Shown here: one piece after another, positions 1-11,931 of the stretch
How positions within the stretch are numbered: position 1 is the first letter of the stretch
Layout of the letters: each line of letters starts with the position of its first letter
Origin: Pristionchus mayeri
Lineage: Eukaryota > Nematoda > Chromadorea > Rhabditida > Neodiplogasteridae
Direction: 5' to 3'
NCBI GenBank assembly: GCA_036245805.1
Contig: BTRK01000005.1
Location: 15,476,984 to 15,540,983 of the forward strand
Length of the DNA: 64,000 nucleotides
Position numbers and translations under genes: made by a program
The notes under the pieces: generated by a model
The model's database searches: none
Seen by the model: only the letters and a program-made list of their open reading frames with translations
Told to the model about the DNA's origin: nothing

Positions 1-65
1 TTAAATTGTTTCTTTGTTAAATCATGACAGTCCTATTATTTAAAAATTGTTGAATATTATTTAGC

Positions 66-400
66 ATTTTTATCATGGCCGAGTGGCTAAGGCGATGGAC
101 TGGAAAACACGAAGTTAGGGGTTCGATGCCTATCACAGTCTAAACGCTTTGCCACGCTTTGTAAAGCTCAGGTACGGTAGGCTGAATACAGTATACTTGT
201 GGTAGGTCAAAATAAGCGCTGGGTCAGACAAAATTCGCTGTTTCATACTTATGACAAAGATTATTTCAAACTCAAAGAACTGTATCCAAGTCATGAGTCC
301 GTTATTTTAAGCTCATAAAACATAAAAAGTAGTAGCCCACATCTGATAGAACGTAGTTCCCCGCTAGTTACATACTTACCTAAAACCGTAAGCTTTTTCG
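66..400 (+). repeat. tRNA-Ser-like SINE, copy 1
   Basis: A box-A-like stretch (tggccgagtggc, about 76-87) and a box-B-like stretch (ggttcgatgcc, about 120-130) lie at tRNA spacing and resemble a type II serine tRNA. The acceptor and anticodon stems do not pair, so this is not a working tRNA. The same head, followed by a related tail (aaacgctttgcc..., later a ...gctagtt block), recurs at 1020-1185. This makes a tRNA-derived SINE the best reading. The right edge is approximate. Confidence 0.5.
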
Positions 401-1014
401 ACCCAGAGCAGGTAGGAAGCTGAAAATTTGAAAACAGGTGCGCAAGCGTCGTATATAACCATTAGACGAACAAAAAACTAGAGCTTAATTGAAAAATATT
501 GCGCAAATCGCGAAAAAGTGATGTCGCTGTGTCTGTCCGGATTGCGGCCATTTGCTGTACTCTCTACCGTATCCAAGTCATTTTTTTAAAATTCCTTATA
601 AATTCGCATCGTGTTTTTCAAGCTTTTCACTATCTTTCCATCGTGGAGACCGACCGTTCACACATTTAAAAAATATATTTGACTCAAAAATCTGTTCAAT
701 CGCTTCGGTATACCTTTGTGACCATTCGACTGGGTCAGGTTCGGCGGCGCGAATACGTGATCCCGGTCAATATTTTCCGATTGCATGAAAACGCTGATTT
801 TGCGATGTTTCTTTGTTTCAATAATTACTAAACGAATTAAAATTAATTGTTTTTACAATTAAACGCAATAATAATTGCTAATTAGCTTAAATTATAGGTT
901 TCAAAATCGCAAAATGGCGATTTTTTAAATTATCTTTAAATTCTTATTTTGCAGTGGTTCTTTGTTTAATTATTAATAACTCGATTTATGATGATTTTAA
1001 AAATAGATATTGAC

Positions 1015-1185
1015 CTTTTTCCATGGCCGAGTGGCTTAAGCAATGCATTAGAAAACCGAAGGTTGGTGGTTCGATTCCCGTCAGAGTGAAACGCTTTTGC
1101 CGTTCCCCGGATAGGTTCAGGAAGTGACGTAGCGCAATTTTCAAACACTTAGCGAGGCGTAGTTCCTCGCTAGTTTTTGAAAATA
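1015..1185 (+). repeat. tRNA-Ser-like SINE, copy 2
   Basis: Second copy of the repeat at the window start. The box-A-like motif is at 1024-1035 and the box-B-like motif (ggttcgattcc) at about 1068-1078. It is followed by aaacgctttt and, further on, a cctcgctagtttt block also seen in copy 1. The stems are too degenerate for a functional tRNA. The 300-960 interval between the copies holds no gene I can recognise. Confidence 0.5.
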
Positions 1186-1292
1186 ATATCAGTATTGTAG
1201 TGCATTGCTAATTCTCTTGCAGTTCAATGCATCAATCAAAAAGGCCTTCGTTGATTGTGCTTCAAGTGACGATCGATACAATTGTTCTCTAC

Positions 1293-1998
1293 CTTCTTAT
1301 TTTTCGGCCCCAGCAGAACCACACACAGCGCCTTCTGCTCCCAGACCATCTGCCAGAAGTCCTCCATCGTAGATTCCATCGGGATCTTAAGCAGTAAGGC
1401 AAGGATAAGGACTGGCTTGAGGCTACGGCCATGGCCTACGTCCGTACCGGAGTGACGATGTACTTTCGATCGAGGTGCTGGAGGTCGTACATCCACGACG
1501 CGTCGATGTACGTCTTCTTGTCGCCCAACTCGACCCGACTCTCATCCAAACAAGTCACAAATTCCTCAACGAAATCATTTTTTTTCTAAATGTTTGATTT
1601 GTTTGTATTTTCGAAATGTGTGCATTTAATTTAGAAGCATAATTTATCGATCGATCGTCTACCGTACCTTGTCCCTGTTCTTGGTGGGATTAGCATCGAA
1701 TGCTTTGTGCTCAAACTGCGGATTCTTGTATCCCTCGACCTCCTGTTTGAACTCCGCCTTGATTCCGTCGACGCCTACATTAAGACCATTACAATATCGA
1801 TCAGTAATTAATTAAATAGTTAATTAGAAGATAACCATATCGAACTCTATCTGGGCATAGCATTGCCTATTTCCCCCTCCAATCCCTACCCAGATCCGCG
1901 TAGTGCTTCAAGAATTCTTCGGCGTTCTTCCTCCTCTTAGCACCCCATCCCTTGATCGAGTGCCACAGCCCTTCCCTGATCTCGTACTCGGGCGCTTC
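1293..1998 (-). CDS. Protein tyrosine phosphatase-like gene, partial
   Basis: Four minus-strand exons can be read: 1998-1890, 1774-1678, 1564-1448 and 1385-1293. They carry the N-terminal half of a nematode-type classical PTP domain. Visible blocks are an ANPTKNRDK segment (the family's N..KNR motif), CLDESRVELG, then YIDASWM and KYIVT, and IPMESTMEDFWQMVWEQ (the DFW..VW motif). The catalytic HCSAGxGRT loop is not seen. The gene runs towards position 1, so the catalytic exons may lie outside the window, or the copy may be truncated where SINE sequence begins. The upstream start exon was not identified. Acceptors at 1564 and 1385 end in gag and aag rather than cag. PTPs remove phosphate from tyrosine on cytosolic or receptor substrates. 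Activity cannot be judged from this fragment. Confidence 0.6.
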
Positions 1999-2390
1999 CT
2001 GCAAACGTTCAACTACACAACGCACAGGCACATGCTCGGTACTTCTTCGATTTTTTACCCACCCCACCCACTCCTCCCCTATCATTCCTCATCCCTCCCT
2101 ACCGCTGAGGAGTGGTACGGGCGAAAATCAGGAAGAGTGGGAGAGGGGAGGGCAAATATCGAAAAACTGCCACTAATTCGCCCTCAATCAGAGCTACAAT
2201 CTCCTTAACTACAGTAGACACATAATTTAAAGCAGATTTTATATTTAAAAGTGGCTAATACTGTGTAAATTTGGCGGAAAACGTACAACGTTGTCGGATC
2301 GCCTCAACGCGAGTTCCTTCTCCTTTGCGGTCTTCTTCTTCTTCTTATTTGATCGTGCGACTGAGGCATCCTTAGGAGAGTCACGAGTCG

Positions 2391-2530
2391 GCTCTGTACG
2401 GATTGGGTGGACAAATGAGATTTGGGTGGACAAATGGGGTAGCTGTACGGTTTCGGTGGACAACCCGGGATTTGAGTGGACAAATGAGATTTGGGTGGAC
2501 AAATGAGATTTGGGTGGACAAATGAATGTT
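2391..2530. repeat. Minisatellite block, left arm of an inverted pair
   Basis: Repeats of a roughly 14-15-bp unit (gggtggacaaatgagattt and variants) are interrupted by a gtacggtttcggtggacaacccgggattt stretch. The same order of units recurs inverted at 3256-3400, so the two blocks could form a long hairpin with 0.7 kb between the arms. ORFs rich in STQISFVHP on either strand are by-products of the repeat. Confidence 0.7.
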
Positions 2531-2639
2531 TAAGATGATACATCATGTAATATATCTGCAAGCATCTAATAGTTGATAAGGACGTATCATATGTGTTCTC
2601 AAGCAACATTACCATCTTCACAAACGATGAAAACAGATA

Positions 2640-2860
2640 AATGAGAAGGGGAGTGGAGAAAGTCCATGCCCCGCCTTCTTCAGAGCACTCGGTCCTCGAA
2701 CCCAAGGGCAGTTCTTCCCATTCTCTTTTGTGCACTCGTCCTTTCCTCAAAATGAAGCTGTCCGAGTACTTGGGCGCCACCGGATCCTTCCAGCCATCAG
2801 TATTCCCCGCCGAAATCGAGTCCTCCGGGACCAAAACTTGATTTTCATATGCGACGGACA
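2640..2860 (-). other. Possible coding exon between the inverted minisatellites
   Basis: The minus strand is open here and has codon-like composition. It reads VPEDSISAGNTDGW, then PKYSDSFILRKGR and REWEELPLGSR. It may be an upstream exon of the minus-strand phosphatase gene or an unrelated remnant. I recognise no domain, and no clear splice partner is visible. Confidence 0.2.
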
Positions 2861-3255
2861 GGTATCCTGTAGTACTTCATCTTTTGCCATGTCATAGTAA
2901 ATACAGTCGCTGTAGGTACTACAGCGGCTGTGCGTCACAAGGAATATTCGTGCCTCGGAGATAGTCTGGGGACCGTGCCGCTGTTGCGGTCGAGAAGTAC
3001 CCAACTTTTTTTTCAACTTTTCGTGTTACATAATTCTTGTTTACATCGAGCTGATATTGTATTCACGAATAATTACAAGTACAGGCGCCTGCCTACCGGT
3101 TCGCGCCAGAGGATAGGAATCTCTCTCTTCCCCTCTGAAACGCATTATTCATCATGATAATTGCTTGAAGGTGTTAACATTGCTCAAACACACTTAGGAT
3201 AGGTCGTAATCAACTACTAGATGATTCCAGAGATAATGCATGATGAATCGCCTCA

Positions 3256-3400
3256 AACGTTCATTTGTCCACCCAAATCTCATTTGTCCACCGAAATCCC
3301 GGGTTGTCCACCGAAACCGTGCAGCTACCTCATTTGTCCACCCAAATCTCATTTGTCCACCCAATCCGTACAGAGCCCACGAGTCTCTATCTGCGACTTA
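3256..3400. repeat. Minisatellite block, right arm of the inverted pair
   Basis: Inverted copy of the 2391-2530 block (catttgtccacccaaatctc units with the same cccgggttgtccacc interruption). The 3400-4148 stretch after it is AT-rich and shows no gene. It contains a short run of actgtaat repeats at about 3938-4005. Confidence 0.7.
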
Positions 3401-4148
3401 TGATTCCCTTTCTTCTTGTCCTTCCGCTTCACCTAAGAAAATTACATATTTTTCCAAAAAATAAAAAAAAGATAACTTTTTGTATACTGTGTGAGAAAGG
3501 ACGAGAAAAGGAAGATAAATAAAGGTGACTAAGTAAAAAAAATGAAAAAATAAGTTAAAAAACAAACCGAATTAATGATATCGGCGACGGATTTCATCGC
3601 GCCCGCCGACCTCGGAGAGTGAAAAGAGTGAAAATGAATGGAGAAGAGGAGGAGGAGAGGAGAGCGAACAAGGGACGATAATTGAGTTAGACGATGTTGG
3701 AAAAATAAGATATTTGAAATTAACTTTTGCACGTTTCATTCAATAATCGGCGTTTCTAATAATCCCACACAATTTACAATGCCCATTTCAAGCCTAGACG
3801 TTTTGCCGGATAAAGAGGGAGGAGAATATGCAAAATGAAGTATGAATTGGAAGAGACGATCCTATCCTTCCTTTGTGCGACATTAGAAACCCAAAATTTG
3901 AATACCAGAGATCAAAGTTCAAGCGAGATACACGTGATACTGTAATACTGTAATACTGTAATATGCGATACTGTAATACGAGGGATACTGTAATGGGTAC
4001 TGTAAAAAAGAAAAGGATAGTGCTGCGAAAACATCTCACAGCATGTAGATTTCCACAGAGTTTGTTGGAATTGTGAGACTATAGACTCTGATGTGATAAA
4101 CAGCTTCTATGAGATTCTTTATTATCAATTTGTATGACTTGTATTGAT

Positions 4149-7100
4149 TCATTCTCTGAGGATGAAACTGGAGGAGAACAGCCGATCGAGCACATGGGCG
4201 TCCTCTGGGTGACTGAGTGGGCTGGAGTTGATCCTGCACAGGGCTCGATCCCTCTCGTCGCCCCATCCCCCGTTCTCCCTCGAGGAACTGGGAGTACCTT
4301 GAGAGTTCTGCAAGCTAGAAGGTTACCATAGAAGTTGATCTCAACCAACCGAAGTCAAGTTCATCGATATGAGGAAGAGGGAGGCACTGTGCTGCTGCAG
4401 TAGATCATCAGCCATCTGCAAGAGATACATTATCTCAAACTTGCGTATACTGTGAGAGAAACACTCACGGAACGGAAAAATAGTCATAGTAAAAAACGTT
4501 ATCATTCCACGAGCATCTATACGCGTTAGGAATGTTGCCACGTTGCTACACATTCTACGTTCACAGTTGCGTGACTCCTTTCCCGTGACTCCTTCACTCG
4601 CCTTGGCAGCATTGGAGACGGCGCATCGATGAGTGTGCACCCCGCAGTCGCCAATGTGGAGTACTCGGGGAGCCTGAGAATAAGGATGTTGATAGCGATT
4701 TTATTGATTTTTCAGTTTCAGATGTATCGAAAGATCATGTTATAGCTTGCGATGAAAGATCACTCAACCGACTAAGGACGGGCTTTTACTGCTGTTTATT
4801 GTTCATCTGGCTAGTAGTTAGCTCACCAAAGGGAAAATGACTGCTAATCGCTGAGGAAGGCACTTCACTGAGACTTGGAGCAGAGACCAGTCCCAATTGT
4901 AGTCGTCCCATGAACAGAACAACTGAAGCAACTCATTCATGCTAAAATTATTTGCATCGAGACCTCCGAGCAACTCTTGATCTTGGCCCAAGTGCTGCTT
5001 TGCAATGCCATTCCCATGTTGTGCTTCGAGGTGTACCAAGGCCGAACTCCCAGTTGACCGATGTTCTCTCCGTAATTCTTGTACGATTTGAGATGGAGAC
5101 CCAGTGATATCACCTCGCATTCGCTACACAGACTGCAATATATTCATTGTTAAACTATGTGGACAGAAAACATCGTTTTTTTTCATTAAAAGTCAGGATA
5201 ACGTTTATTTCCCTAAACATTTCCTTCGTTTACTGACGTTTTCTTCGTTTTGCTGATCTGCTTGAGTACATGTAGAGCATCGGGGAAGATGTAGTGATCT
5301 TCCTCTAGTAAAAGAACCCATCTACCGGCTAGGAAATATCGATCGACGATCCCGTCGAAGACGTAGTTCATCTTCAAAATTCTTTTTAAAAGAAAGCTAT
5401 AATGCGAAAATTGCAATTGACCAGTGCTAAAAATTCCTCTTTTCTTTTTTTCTCGGAATTTCGACAGCAAAAAATCGAAATCAAGCTCACCTTCCACCGC
5501 CAATGATGCTTGATCTGCGAGTATTTCGCGGATCGATAATTTCCATATTTATCCGGATGCTCCCAGTTCTGACAGCCAGTGGCTTTAGCTCTGGGATTCA
5601 TCATGATTAGGAAATACAGGAAAATACGGATGCTCACTGGTTCTTTCCAATTTTCTCCGTACAATCGCGAGGGTCTTGGCCTGGGAAAATATGGGGGAAA
5701 AGTTGCGCGTTGAACGGGTAGAAGATCTGCTTCACCTGAAGGGAAATGATCAACTTTATAATAAAAATTGTAATTTTCACCCTAGCAAAGGAAATATTCC
5801 TGACGAGATTGTCGATGGATTCTATTTTTGCATCGTGTGAAAACACCAGAAGGGTGTCCTCGATGCCCGCCGTCTTTGAGAGAGTCGAAACGAGCAGTTT
5901 GAGGTACTCCAAGCGGTTGTGCACCTGCATTATTTAACAGGTAATATGTAGGCCAAACGTCGCCAATATCAATTCACAAATATCAGATTAGTTTTAGAAA
6001 TTTCTTGAATCATTAATGGGAATTGGCACTAGCCTGTATGACTATGACAGCTTTCACAGTCTCCAAGGGGCCGAATCTTTCCGTGTTCAAAACGGCGCCA
6101 TTTTCATTGATGGAGTTGGCAGAATCAATTATTTGCTTCCCGCTGAGGACTTTTTCGAAATCCAGCTCTACAACAGTCACAGATTAAAACATATTAGAGA
6201 TCAATGATCAACTGACGTGACTTGATGTCGTTCTTCCATGCTCCCACGTTCTTCACTTCATAAACATGCTGAGGAGTCGATCCTAATGAAGCCGTTGACG
6301 AGTTATTTTCATTTGCGATTGCCTTAATTATCTTTCACTATTTTTACACAAAGACACCAAATAAAGATATCATATTTATCATTAAAAACTGATTTTAGCC
6401 CCGGCGCGAAGCGCCGGGGCAATTTTGGCCGAGAAACGAGAAATTCCCACGGCCGGAAAGGTTCCTGACAAAATAAAGCTGTAGGGTATCGACATCCCTT
6501 CATACTGAGTAGGGTATCGACATCCCTTCATACTCAAATCCAAGTATCCAGCTTTTGGGGATCCTCTGCGCGAGCATAGGAGATTCTAAATCCGAAATTT
6601 CAAGTCTCTATCATAACCGGAAGTGCCCGATTTTTGTCGGTGTCATGGTTTCCGCCTAAAATGAGTTGGCGGCGCGAGCATCGTAGAGAGACGTGCTATA
6701 GCTCATTCGATAGAGCGTACACGGTTGCCCGCCTAGAGAGTTTTCAGAATTGTGAAATTCCTTCTGGAAAGGTGCGAAAATTGCCTTCAAAGTTCGAAAT
6801 TTTGAACCCTTTGGCGGTTCAGACACATTTCGGGCTATCCAAGCTCTCAATGGAAAATCCAAGTTCCTACCGGCCTACAGTAGACTAATATTGACACGGC
6901 GAATCCAATGAGCTTAATTTCAAAAAGATTGGTTTCCATCTGTAGGTGCTGACGCCTTTCAAGCATTTTCCCGCGCGAATTTATCCCTCCGCCTCCTCCT
7001 CTCTCCCTCCTCCGCTCTCTCTCGGCCAGGCAAAGGTCGTAAACGCGGCGAGTCGTCTCAAATTGTCAACACTCTGCCTACTATGAAATACAAAGTTGAA

Positions 7101-7993
7101 ATTAATGAAAAACAGGTATCATTTTCGGAATCAGAGAGTGAAATTACCCCTGGTGGTACCATTGGTTGGGCTCGAACAGGCACTTTCACTGCTGTACCCT
7201 CTGGGCAAGGAGGGGGAGGGGAAGGTAGTTGAAAGCTTCCGAAGAATGAAGGGGGATGAGAAAGTTCAATTATCTCGCCAGATTCTTATCACCCATCTCT
7301 AATCTCCCAAATCACTAAGTAGAAAACGCTCATCACGAAGACAAATCGATAGCTCTGCGTCAATAAAAGTCCCGAGATCCACCTTCCATGGGAAGGTGGC
7401 GAATCCTGGCTTTGCAAGCAAAGTCAACAGCTGAGTGAATTTTGACAAAATATCAATTCAATATAAGGAGTGAGATCCTATTACACAAAACAATCAGTTC
7501 AATAAAAGCCCCGGGATCAACAGCCAAAATTCTCTCACTATTTTTGACAATCTCAATTACAATGTTATAATAAGAATTTTAAAAAAAGAAAATATTCAGA
7601 TTTTTTAGTGAAATTTGAAAAAAGTGAGCGAATTTTGGCTGTTGATCCCGGGGTTTTTATTGAACTGATTGTTTTGTGTAATAGGATCTCACTCCTTTTA
7701 TTGAATTGATATTTTGTCAAAATTCACTCAGCTGTTGACTTTGCTTGCAAAGCCAGGATTCGCCACCTTCCCATGGAAGGTGGATATAAACTTACCTGGG
7801 GATCTCCCTTTGCAACGTCGTTTTTCTCCATGAAAGTGCTCTCAATCTTATTTATTTGCAGTCCTTGCAGAAATAATAAAACGAAGAAGAGCTGAAAATG
7901 TCCACCAAGATTACATTAAATATTTATTTAACTAACCAGTATTATTCCGAGGATAACATTGAAGAGGGCTGGCATTCTCTGATAGGGCAACAT
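4149..7993 (-). CDS. gly-20 (MGAT2 family): Alpha-1,6-mannosyl-glycoprotein 2-beta-N-acetylglucosaminyltransferase (GnT-II)
   Basis: Golgi enzyme that adds GlcNAc in beta-1,2 linkage to the alpha-1,6 mannose arm of N-glycans, the step towards complex glycans. Thirteen exons can be phased without a break: 7993-7937, 7891-7796, 6322-6217, 6167-6034, 5924-5781, 5735-5638, 5590-5491, 5371-5238, 5132-4964, 4922-4827, 4673-4590, 4415-4350 and 4307-4149, giving about 480 residues (human about 447). The first two exons give a short cytosolic tail and a hydrophobic anchor (GIILLFFVLLFLQGL), as expected of a type II Golgi protein. Family blocks follow in order: VHNRLEYLKLL, LVFSHDAK, VKQIFYPF, FPGQDPRDC, AKYSQIKHHWRWK, the LLLEEDHYIFPD motif (EED metal/nucleotide site), CSECEVISLG, SKHNMGMAL, DDYNWDWSL, HIGDCGVH and ENGGWGDERDRALC. 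Intron 2 holds a Helitron-like element and intron 4 has a GC donor. The gene looks intact. Confidence 0.93.
6395..7784 (-). mobile_element. Non-autonomous Helitron-like element, copy 1
   Basis: Read on the minus strand, it starts TCCACCTTCC, begins with a fold-back of about 185 bp per arm (7375-7784), and ends in a 10-bp-stem GC hairpin (gccccggcgc-ttc-gcgccggggc, 6398-6420) finishing in CTAA. A 5' TC, a 3' CTRR and a 3' hairpin are Helitron hallmarks. Copy 2 (29161-31149) has the same ends and much the same interior, and its target is proven by comparison with a paralogous intron. No Rep/helicase is encoded. It lies in intron 2 of the GnT-II gene. The 5' flank ends in A, as expected, but the 3' flank begins AA instead of T. 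Confidence 0.7.
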
Positions 7994-8038
7994 GATTAGA
8001 CGCTGAACACATCCATGTATGCATAACGAGGCACTCCC

Positions 8039-8413
8039 TTTAAAGAAGGACTGTCAGCAAAGTTGAAATTTTGACGTTGTCATAACCATGACCGACCTTT
8101 GTATAACCATAAGAGATTCTGAAAATTTCAAATGCGTATCTCCATTTTGAACCGAGTTATCATTCGTTGGCAGCATGCCAAGGAGGGCTTGAAGGGAAGG
8201 GACGTGCGGGAATTCAAATATCTAGAAGATTTTTCAAAAACTGGTGGGATTCGAACCCGCAACCTTCCGATTACGCAGAGACTGCTTTACCACTGAGCTA
8301 TGCGATTGACCTTTGCCTATCCTCTTAACTCGCTCTATGATCGTTGGATGATTGTCTAGGTCATGGTTATGAAAGCGTCAAAAATTTAACTTTGCTGACA
8401 CTCCTTCTTTAAA
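8039..8413. mobile_element. Fold-back element (MITE) with a tRNA-like core
   Basis: Terminal inverted repeats of about 55 bp (tttaaagaagga.tgtcagcaaagtt...tcataaccatgacc) open at 8039 and close at 8413. The interior holds a minus-strand tRNA-like sequence (8242-8311) with a good box A (tagctcagtggta) and box B (gggttcgaatccc). Its acceptor stem does not pair. A similar design occurs at 46859-47368. It could be a MITE that captured a tRNA, or a SINE with duplicated ends. Confidence 0.6.
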
Positions 8414-8439
8414 TACGAATACCCGGACCGCTGAACTTT

Positions 8440-8800
8440 GGTTGTGGTAACAGGACAGACAACTGAAGACTATGGTAGGAAGGGATGGTACGGTAGGAGG
8501 GAAGAGAAGGGGAGACTACGGTGGGAGGGGTACTCACGGTGGAGCAGACGAAGAGTCCAGCGTTGTAGGCCAATGATGAGGGAGAGACCAGTAGACTCGG
8601 GGAATTAGGTGAGAAATGAGGAAAGAATGCAGACGACTCCAATTTATAATGAAATAGGAGGGAGGAGAGAGTGGAGGGAGACAGGAGGACACCACCATTG
8701 TGCACGAGGATGAAGGGAAATGAGGGGATTAGAGATGATAAACATCGAAGATCAACAGGTCAATCAATAACGATCAATAGTAAAATGAGTAGACGAATCC
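8440..8800. repeat. Dispersed repeat shared with 38900-39390
   Basis: A purine-rich stretch around ggagggagacaggag and gattagagatg.taaacatcgaagatcaa matches 38900-39390 in the same orientation. The minus strand is partly open in both copies (HNGGVLLSPSTLSS and CNGDALLSPSTFSF), so it may derive from a coding exon. No function is recognised. The rest of 8800-9900 shows no gene, except that 9540-9680 resembles 33655-33800 (a KHKIG...SLLAA open stretch). Confidence 0.45.
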
Positions 8801-9907
8801 ATAGTAAAATGAGGTATCGTCCGACGATTGAGATGATTGGAGTTGATACTATAGTTGCCCGATGCACCGTACCTACTCGATTACTGTCAAGAGCTATGGG
8901 ATCCCAGCACTGATTCTGATAAGAAGAACCTGATAAGAGGTATTTCGTCGCGTGGCTCATAATTACCTCTCCGCTCACGCACCAGGGGATGAATCTGCCT
9001 CAGATTTACTATCGGAAAATCCCGAAATATCTGGGTGAGTTGCTCGTCTCAAAAGAGAGAATGAGGGACAAAAGCAAGAAAGAGAGATTAGAAGGGGAAA
9101 TCGCATGAAATGCAAATATAAATTACGCATTCTTCTTCTTCGAAACCAATTCTTGCATCAGGTCATTGTAGCAGGACCTAATAAGTCGGCACTGGATCTG
9201 CTGTGGATATTATTCAGACAAAAAATTGTCCCTGCGAGTCAAATATTCCTCAAGGTCAGTCTTTATCATGATTGAGAGGTGCAGTAAGCAACAAACAAAC
9301 AAGGCTACTTGTTCAATCAATTTTTTTTTCTAAAAAATGGAATAGAAGTTCGGAAAGTTAGAGGACAGTTGTTTCTCATAATCGAATCATAAACCCATAA
9401 TTTTTTTTATTTTTCACAGAATGCAGGCACCACTGTCGTTCTACTACGTGCGAAAAAAATGTATCAAATCATGAGCCGCAGCATAGATAAATAGTAGATT
9501 TCTGAAAAAGAAAAAAAGAACTAGGGCTGCTAACAATGAACATTTTAATTTATAAACGTAAACTTTCTCGTCGCCGTCTTCGTATTGCCTTCCAATTTTG
9601 TGCTTCAGAAGTTCCACAATACAATTAATCCATTCCGAAGTCGTCGACTTACTTTCAAGATAGTACTTGGAAGAAACCCGGTGAAAACAAAGTATCAACT
9701 AATGCCCAAATAAGGCATGTTTTATGTCATTATTTTTAAGTGTTTTTTAAATAAAAAAGCGCCTCGGATTGTATTTAAAACCATATAGACAGAAGGTAGA
9801 TGATTTCACAAAATTTCAGCGCTTTTTCGTTCATCGTAGGGTGACACTAAGTAGATAGGTGGAATAATTTGTGATTTGTTGTTATATGACCTCCGATATT
9901 GATAGGG

Positions 9908-11530
9908 TATAAGAGTGACTATCTGAGAGAACCGAGCAATATCACCTATAGGCCGTACAGCGAAAAATAAAGGTCTGATTTTAAGATCTCCCTAGGGGTA
10001 ACTTTTCACGTAGAGTTCGAAAATAGACCTTAGAAAGCCGTATCTCTGACCCCTGATTTTCTGTCGCGCGCTTCAACGCTGAGGTCGGTTTTTGTAAATC
10101 GTGAACGGTTGATCCAAACCCCATACATAGATAGTAATTCTGAAAGAACTCGACGAGATACGCTTTTTTACTGTTGGAAGTGAAAAGCTAGCTCATCTGC
10201 GAAAAAGTTGTGGCCCTTTGAATTTTCAAAATTTATGTCATGAAAAAGTTTTTCAATGTGTGTCATTTTAATTAAGATTATTGAATTCCTCGTGAAAAGT
10301 TACCCCTGGTACCAAATTTTAGTGAAAAAATTCGTGCCCCATAGGGGTCTCCTAAATCAAAGAAAAGGAAAGGTGGTTCCCTTTTCGCAGATATATGAAA
10401 TTTTAAGCCGAGCAACTTCGAAATCCCATCAACTCTCTGCAGTTTCTAACAATACTAAGGTAGAGTAAAAATATAACACAGGAAAATCGACCATAATCTC
10501 AATTCGAGAAAATTCGATTTTCTTAACTTCGATTTTTTGCATGTTTATACTGATATATCGTTTCCATTTCGATACGAATTCCCAATTTTCTAGGTAATTC
10601 TAGTATCACAGAAGGACATAAGTCAGAAAATATGCAAAGTTGGGTTATCTATACCTATATATAAAGCGCAGTGTGTGTCCGTATGTCCGGATTGCGAAAC
10701 AGTTGCGAAACGATTACGAAATGGGGATTAAAAACATATTTTTTTCCAACCCTGCTGTGCATTTTCAAGGAGAAATATGACAATCTTCCATATATGTAAT
10801 AACCCAACTTTGCATATTTTCTGACTTATGTCCTTCTGTGATACTAGAATTACCTAGAAAATTGGGAATTCTTATCGAAATGAAAACGATATATCAGTCT
10901 AAACATGCAAAAAATCGAAATTAAGAAAATCGAATTTTCTCGAATTGAGATTATGGTTGATTTTCCTGTGTTATATTTTTATTCTACCTTAGTATTGTTA
11001 GAAACTGCAGAGAGTTGATGGGATTTCGAAGTTGCTCGGCTTAAAATTTCATATATCTGCAAAAAGGGAACCACCTTTCCTTTTCTTTGATTTAGGAGAC
11101 CCCTATGGGGCACGAATTTTTTCACTAAAATTTGGTACCAGGGGTAACTTTTCACGAGGAATTCAATAATCTTAATTAAAATGACACACATTGAAAAAAT
11201 TTTTCATGACATAAATTTTGAATATTCAAAGGGCCACAACTTTTTTCGCAGATGAGCTAGCTTTTCACTTCCAACAGTAAAAAAGCTTATCTCGTTGAGT
11301 TCTCTCAGAATTACTATCTATGTATAGGGTTTGGATCAACCGTTCACGATTTACAAAAACCGACCTCAGCGTTGAGGTTCGCCACAGAAAATCAGGTGTC
11401 AGAGATACGGCTTTCTGAGGTCGATTTTCGAACTCTACGTGAAAAGTTACCCCTAGGGAGATCTTAAAATCAGACCTTTATTTTTCGCTGTACGGCATTA
11501 TGTCAGTTCTCTCAGATAGTCACTCATAAT
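9908..11530. mobile_element. Giant fold-back element (family F, copy 1)
   Basis: Two arms of about 730 bp (9908-10640 and 10800-11530) are near-perfect inverted copies around a 150-bp loop. The outer ends carry gagtgactatctgagagaac and then cgtacagcgaaaaataaagg. A terminal block of about 190 bp (cctaggggtaacttttca...) is shared with fold-backs at 20405-25960 and at about 27900-28210. No transposase is visible. Identical 70-residue ORFs in the two arms are mirror artefacts. Confidence 0.75.
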
Positions 11531-11931
11531 GCCAGATTTATCATACTATATAAGTCTTATACATAATAGTTTGATTCATAAGTTTAATTTAGCAGGACAG
11601 AAAAATAGTACTCGCCAGAATTGAACTTTTTTTTCCTGTTCCAGCAATTGTACGTGTAGACAATTTTCGTGTCTTTGTGGTGTGAGGCAAAGGCAAAGGG
11701 GTGATAATAAAATATATTTATTTACTTTAATTTACAAGGGAAAATATGGAAGAAGCGACTATGGTCAAAATTGGGATTGAAGTGGGAATATTGATTGGTG
11801 GAATGAATGGAACGGTACCTTAGGTTCGATCCTTGGCAACCGTGGTGGTCGTGTGTGTGTGGAGTGGGCGGTGGTGGAGAGGTGTGGTGAGTTCCTTTGC
11901 AGCCGTTGTAGTCTGCCTGACAAGGAACGTG

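Noticed and set aside
2245..3522. ORFs rich in STQISFVHPN repeats
   Set aside because: These are translations of the inverted minisatellite blocks in several frames.
8242..8311. Functional tRNA gene on the minus strand
   Set aside because: Promoter boxes are good, but the acceptor stem does not pair and the anticodon arm is poor. Treated as a tRNA-like core of a mobile element. The same holds at 47128-47200 and 20812-20875.
10256..11191. Two almost identical 70-residue ORFs on opposite strands
   Set aside because: They lie in the two arms of one fold-back and mirror each other. There is no domain and no codon bias.
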